This document shows, in pieces, positions 58,226 to 64,000 of a stretch of DNA of 64,000 nucleotides. The stretch comes from Torymus aiolomorphi. Taxonomy: Eukaryota; Arthropoda; Insecta; Hymenoptera; Torymidae. The notes below the pieces were generated by a model. That model ran no database searches and was not told the origin of the DNA. It saw only the letters and a list, made by a program, of their open reading frames with translations. The first letter of the stretch is position 1. Each line of letters starts with the position of its first letter. The stretch spans positions 170,621,297-170,685,296 of the forward strand of contig CM070874.1 of NCBI GenBank assembly GCA_036365515.1. The letters are read 5' to 3'. A program made the position numbers and the translations under genes.

Positions 58226-61136
58226 ATGTTTGTTGATCCTGATTCAGAAGATGAATGTAAGTAAATTATTATTACTATATGGCAATGTATAAACTAAATT
58301 AAGATTTTAAAAAATCAGACTGTCTGATTCTGATCTGAAATTTTTTCGCGTTTTTCGCGTAGTTAACGTAATTTCCCGGGAAATTTCGCGTCAATTCGCG
58401 TCAGTTAACAATTTTCCGGGGGAGTTTTCGCGTTTCGCGCAAATAAATTTGTCGAATTTTCGCGTCAATTATAAAAAATATCTTTACGTTCGCGTCAAAA
58501 TTTTTCGCGTTTTCGCGTCATGAATAAATTTTCGCGGGGGTTTGTTTTCGCGTTTTCGCGTTATGAATGAATTTTCGCGTGAGACAAAAATGCGTTTGGA
58601 AAAAAAAATTTTGAGTCTGGACAACATGACTAAAGAAATAATATCTCTCTCTGCGTGGACACTTGAACAGTATTAAAGAGTCGGTAACAAGAGGAATATT
58701 ATTTCTTTAGTCAAGGACCGCAGTGTCTGACTCTTGATTCACATATTTTTCATAATTGACGCGAAAACTCGACAAATTTATTTGCGCGAAACGCGAAAGC
58801 TGTCAATGTGAAATTGAAAATTGTCAATTGACGCGAATTGACGCGAAAGCTCCCGGGAAATTATGTTACCTACGCGAAAAACGCGAAAAAATTTCCTGCA
58901 CATTTCGCGTCTTTTCGCGTCATTTCGCGTCAGTTTTCCGCGTACGCGAATTTGGGTCTCTAGAAAGTCTATTAAAAAATACTTGAAATTTCTAGACATG
59001 CAAAGTTTTCTCAATCCTAATAGACCTCAGGTCACAGAAGTTTCTGATGATTGGAGATCGAAATTTGAAAAGAACAAGATATATACCAATGTTAATAGTG
59101 AGTCTACACAGAATTTATTATTTATACTAGATTTCTTAGAGTAAATATTGATGATAATTAGAATGTACTTTTAAAGCTTCCTCATTTCCTATGCCTATGG
59201 ATGAAACTTCTAATGACAGCATAAGTGGTACTTTGCAAGAAAAATTGACTTTTTTCAATACGAGTTGCAGCTATGAACATAAAGCAGGATCAAATGTAAC
59301 TGGGCGCAAGGAAAATTCTTCGCAGTCCTACAGAGACAGTATTAAGCGTGGCAGCAATAACTCAATTCAAGTTGCTCCAAACACTCTAACCACTAACAAA
59401 GAAGCAGAAGATATTAGGACTAGCGATGAACCTGAGCATGAATTTCACAATCCTAGCTTATTATACACAACAAATGCACCTGTCATTATAGACAACTCTT
59501 CCTCAAGAACATCTGCTGGCACAGCATCTTTGGCGGATGCAGCTAAGAATTTCGATGAGCCTTCCACCTCTAGTACATCTGCAGGCTCAGCATCTTTAGC
59601 AGATGTATCTGAGGTTGCCGATAAAGATTCTTCCAATAGACCTCCTAGTACTTCCAGTAAGAAAAAAAAATCCTCCACTCAATCTGCTAATACTTCTGGT
59701 CCAAAAAAAAACGTAAGCGCACACACAGGAAAAAATCTTTAACAAGAAAGAGGAAAAAATTAGAACATTCATGGATTGATGTCACAGCTAAAAGAGCCCG
59801 CGATACTGGAGTAGCTGGAAAAGGAAGAAAAGGAAAAGAAATACAGGAACGCACAATGGATCTTGGTTGCGCAATTACCTGTCGCTTCAAATGTCACAAG
59901 AGAATCAATGAGAAGAACAGGATGAAGGCATTTCAAGAATTTTGGGGTTTGGGAGACAGAGCTAAACAGTGGCAGTGCTTGAATAATTGGTTAAAACCCA
60001 AATATTCTAAAAATGATGAGGATGCTAGCGACAACTCTTATGTTGTTACGGCTGACAGTGAAATTGAGATGAACAAGAAGAAGTGGCAATATACGCTACC
60101 AACCTCAAAGGGTGCAGTTAGTGTATGCAAAAAGATGTTCTTGAATATCTTAGGTAAATAAATAAGATATTTTCTAATATATTGTCATCAATATTTGATT
60201 AAACTAAATAATTGCTTCATATTTCAGACATCTCATACCAATGGATCCGAACCGCGCAAGTCAAAAAAATCACAGCAAATTCTACTAAAGTAAATATAAA
60301 AGATTGCAGAGGAAAACACAAGAATAGACCTCACCAACTTTCACAGACGATTAAAGATAAAGTTAGAGCTCATATATTATCTTTCCCAGTAATGGAAAGT
60401 CATTACTGTAGGGAAAATACGAGTAAAGAATATTTAGAAGAAGGTCTAAATATTTCCCTCATGTACAGACTGTACAAAAAGCAAGTAGAAGATGATGGAA
60501 CAGTCTGCGCCTCGCTTCAGATCTATGAAAATATTTTTAACAGTGAATTTAATTACGGGTTTTTTAAACCAAAGAAGGACAGGTATGTTACAATATTTTT
60601 TAATTCTGTTCTGATTTTAAATAATTCAAAATACTTTTTTTATACAGATGTGAACTATGTGAGAGATTCTCAAATCTCTCAGAAGATGAAAAAACTTCTT
60701 CTGTAAAACAAGAGTATGCAGCCCATACAAGAAACAAAAATATAGCTCGAAAGCTAATGCAAGAATCAAAAGAAAAGGCAGAGAAAAAAGAGGACACAGT
60801 CTGCTCCATTGTTTTTGATCTGCAAAAAATTCTTACCACGCCAAAAGCAGAAATTGGCCCATTGTACTACATGTCAAAGCTATGTGTATGGAATTTTACC
60901 ATTTTTGAATTAGCTACTCACATAGGTCACTGTAATGTCTGGAACGAAACCTTGGGATGCAGAGGATCAAATGAAATTGCCTCATTTCTCTACGCCTTTA
61001 TTAAAGCCAAATCCGAAGCTGGTGTTATCGAATTTGACCTCTTTAGTGATAACTGCGGCGGACAGAACCGCAACAAAAATGTGTTTTCCATGTACTTTAA
61101 GGCATTTATGGACTTCAAGGTCAAAATCAGTCACAG
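58226..61136 (+). CDS. Transposase-like multi-exon gene, one 1-nt frameshift
   Basis: Five exons join in phase: 58226-58256, 58996-59097, 59177-60153, 60228-60582 and 60648-61136, with GT-AG introns of 739, 79, 74 and 65 bp, giving about 650 codons. The N-terminus is acidic and Ser-rich (MFVDPDSEDE; repeats STSAGSASLADV). Then come a Lys/Arg-rich stretch, TMDLGCAITCRFKCHKRI (Cys/His cluster), WLKPKY, a CELC pair, FDLQKILTTPKAEIGPLYY, LGCRGSNEIASFL and FDLFSDNCGGQNRNKNVF, an RNase-H-like Asp pattern found in multicopy insect transposase-like proteins. A poly-A run of 9 (10 would be in frame) at 59703-59711 breaks exon 3. A donor at 61137 predicts a further exon that I cannot find. It may be a transposon gene or a domesticated one. 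Confidence 0.75.
58338..58900. mobile_element. TTTCGCG-rich hairpin element in intron 1
   Basis: Arms at about 58338-58505 and 58741-58900 are reverse complements, sharing TTTCCCGGGAAA-type words and AAATAAATTTGTCGA. Between them GACTAAAGAAATAATAT (58629) and its exact complement (58697) form an inner hairpin. Some 25 copies of TTCGCG/CGCGAA crowd the element and continue to about 58945. It is non-coding and appears to be a miniature inverted-repeat element. Confidence 0.75.
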
Positions 61137-64000
61137 GTAAGCTTTCTGAAAAAGAAAAACTATAAAAATGAATGAAATCTTTGATTATACATAACCTATT
61201 TCTAAAAATCTTGGTCTCTATTCTACAACTCTTAGGCGACTATAATATAGTTTGATCCTTGATGGCAACGTAACACATACCTTGTTACCCCATGTCTGCA
61301 ATCATTCTTCTTATCGATGAATCTTCATGTGTGCACATGCAGGTGTAAACGACGCGTAATATAATGTTGTCGTAGGTCGTAGTGTACTCGTCCGGTAACT
61401 GTCATATCTGTTTTGAAGTTGTCTCTCTAGAATCCCTGTAAACGTATAAATTAAACCCTTTAAAATTTCCTGATTTTTTGTATTAATAAGTAAATATTTT
61501 TTAAGTCAAACTTAATAAATACAATAGTTACTTAAAAAATGAATTACATAAACTTTATATAACAATTTTAGAGAAAATTGTACACCAAAATTTCTGTAAA
61601 TTGAAAAAAAAATTTTATACACTAATCTAAATTGCATATAAAGACTGTGTAAAATTGTATGCAAGACATAAATTGTACAGCAATGACATAATTTACCAAG
61701 AGCAACTTCCTCCTTTGACATATACATAAGTCTGCTATTGTTAGTATAAAAAAGCAGTAGATCAGCAGTTCAGGTCACCTGTTATAAAAAATCAGGAGTC
61801 CTAAGCACTGGTGCCGCTGCAGGTATAACCCATTCGAAGAAAGAGGAATTGCACTTGCTGCATATGCAATGCTAATATACTATCAGTGTTTGCTGCTGCC
61901 CATTTCCATGGATTCGCTGACATCATCTGCCTCAACTAAATCTGAAAAATTGCATAACTTAATTTTTTTTTTGTATTAAATTATACCTACTTTAAGATAA
62001 AATCAGCTTACAAATACATGCGATGCTTGAATTCTTCTACTTACTCTTTTGAATTAAATGCTCAAACACATAACTTCTAGGTAAACATCAATAACATTGA
62101 ATGATTAGTACACCTACTAAATCTGACAGGTCGCTTTTCTATTATAGGAGCAGGATTAATTTGCCATTTTAAATTTCAGTCTATTTAATAAAATATTTTT
62201 TCTCTTATGAAATCTGAAGTTCCATGTAGTGTAAGTCTGTCAGAAAGCTCTACAGATCTATAGGCGTGCTATATAGCAGGTCTACTTATGTAATACAGTA
62301 TTTAATATTTACTTTCAGAGAGCATGATTGAATAATAAATCTGGGAATATGTCAGAATTATGAAAAGTTGACTATAACCTCTAAAAGTCAATTAATGGCG
62401 GTAGTTAATGGATAAGCCATCTCATTATTCATTAACTACTACAAACTGAATATTACAGATTATAATAACTTCTTCACAATTTTCACATGCTCTCACATTT
62501 ATTGCTAACCATGCAATCTTAATTTAAATATTGGATGCCTTGCATTTTGTGACCATAGCTGTTAAAGCAGGCCTAAACATAGATTTATAAATCTTTCGCT
62601 AACACTCACTACACTTTACTTCACTAAATGGGCCAAAATTTAAAACTCAAAAAGAAAATTCAAAACTCAAAAAGAAAATTCATCTTGTTCCTACAATTAC
62701 GATATTTACTTTGAGGTGATGTGCCTTAGTATTTAATCCAAAAGCATTTAACAATGATAGGAATCCGTTCCAGTAATACATCTCAGACATCTCATGTATT
62801 TTTTAGTTGACTTTATCAATCCGAAAGTAGATATAATTTAATAAAAAAATGAAAATATGTAATTTTTCAGTTTGGCAGTTAAAAAAATACACAAGCAGTG
62901 TCTTAGTTAAATCTGAAAAATTGCATAATTTCATTTTTTTTTATTATATTATACCTACTTACAGAAATACATTATAGAAGCAAATTTCTATCATTTATAT
63001 ATACTTGTTTGGATGAAGTACTAGACATGTACCGTAAAAGTAAACATCAATCACATCAATGAATGACAAATACATCTGTTAACTCTGGAGGTAGCTCTAT
63101 ATTGTTACTGCTTTTTCTGGAATGAAAATGAAAACCCTGTAACAAAAAAATTAAGCTTTAGCAATTGCCGAAAGCAGTAGATAACTGAAATAATAATTAT
63201 TCGAACAAGAGACCAAAAAGTGGTCACAATGTACTAAAATAAATATACACTACAGATCAGGTTCCATGGTTTCAAGATTTCTTCAGGTACCATGAAGCTG
63301 TCAAGATGCATGTATCAGGAAGCCCTTCACTATTGGTTACTCACTGTGATGCCGTTGTTGACTTTATGAAAGTTGCAGTTCCCCATTTGGTGCTATTTTC
63401 TTAAAAGCTTCCTGTCTTATTTGATGCTGAAGAACCATACTGGAAAAAAATTTTGGTTTAGTAAATAACGGTTGTTATTTTGTATTTGAATACCCTGACA
63501 CGTGTAGAAAAGAAAAAGGAAAATCAGAAAATTTTGTATCAACATGGTTTCTTTTGGTGGGGAAAAAAGGCAAAAATAGTAATTTTTTGGATTTATCATA
63601 AAAAATAATTACATTAAATAAGAAAACAATAAAGAATTGGATATAAGTATATACATTGTATATAAGTATAACTGTTACATTTTACAACTGACAAAGATCT
63701 GGCGGACAGCTAGTCAATTTCTATAAGAAAATAAATTAAATGTAATAACACTAGAAAGCAGTAAAAGATTGAAATCTTACTTACCTATGGAATGGACTGC
63801 GGTCAGTTCATTAAAGGGCTCAACCAACACCAACAGCGCTGCAATAAGGACCTCGAACAAAGAGTTTGGTAAACAGCTTTCGTCAGACTCACGGACAGCT
63901 TCCTCGTCGCATAACTAGAAATCAGGAAGTATAATACGAAAACAAAGATACATAAAGAATGAAAGCACTGGGGCTAGCTTCTCTAACTGTCTCGGTGAGT
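61137..64000. other. AT-rich region without recognised genes
   Basis: No coding motif was found. Two diverged copies of a unit with AAATCTGAAAAATTGCATAA and GTAAACATCAAT...ATTGAATGA lie at about 61935-62125 and 62910-63085. A 21-bp direct repeat (CAAAAAGAAAATTCA-containing) sits at 62645-62685. Further exons of the upstream gene may be hidden here, but none could be supported. Confidence 0.5.

Overview
The window is repeat-rich, AT-rich eukaryotic DNA, most likely from an insect genome. The evidence is the repertoire: Copia and BEL/Pao LTR retrotransposons, an RNase-H-bearing LINE, long-TIR DNA transposons, giant foldback elements, a ~153-bp satellite, a Trf4/TENT4-type exon pair and very short GT-AG introns (65-80 bp). 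A parasitoid or other hymenopteran would fit, but the order cannot be proved from sequence alone. No operons, CRISPR arrays, rRNA or tRNA genes were seen.

Layout. 0.86-5.6 kb: about 31 tandem satellite monomers, each carrying a perfect 16-bp palindrome. 5.6-7.5 kb: AT-rich tandem repeats related, in inverse orientation, to 39.5-45.4 kb. 7.5-13.65 kb: foldback element FB1 (arms ~2 kb), its left arm split by a GC-rich solo-LTR-like insertion (7701-9116). 13.9-15.7 kb: fragments of a BEL/Pao gag, a LINE RNase H domain, and a short retroelement with an intron. 17-30.5 kb: a dead BEL/Pao element on the minus strand. It is split by Copia-1 (18516-27603, target duplication GAATC). Copia-1 is in turn split by a 3.55-kb DNA transposon with ~600-bp TIRs (target duplication ATAA) and by an intron-less copy of the short retroelement (14-bp duplication). 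30.5-35.2 kb: a second foldback (FB2, homologous to FB1) with another inverted-repeat element inside it. 35.6-39.5 kb: Copia-2, with LTRs differing at one position but a gutted RT/RNase H region. 41.5-43.7 kb: a second GC-rich solo-LTR-like insertion (duplication GTAC). 45.7-56.3 kb: a giant palindrome whose left arm is split by 5.6 kb holding two oppositely oriented hairpin-ended elements and a nested inverted-repeat element. 56.4-57.2 kb: a 30-bp minisatellite abutting a TENT4 poly(A)-polymerase fragment that still has an intron. 58.2-61.1 kb: a five-exon transposase-like gene with one 1-nt frameshift in a poly-A run and a CGCG-rich hairpin element in intron 1. 61.1-64 kb: AT-rich DNA in which I recognise nothing coding.

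Few genes look functional. Copia-2 keeps Gag, protease and integrase motifs, though frameshifted. The gene at 58.2-61.1 kb is close to intact. The rest is a stratified record of insertions whose relative ages can be read from nesting and target-site duplications. The best candidates for undescribed biology are: a stem-loop duplicated between leader and pol in both Copia elements; a short retroelement present in spliced and unspliced form; the palindrome conserved in every satellite monomer; the hairpin-ended element pair; and the TTTCGCG-rich hairpin element.
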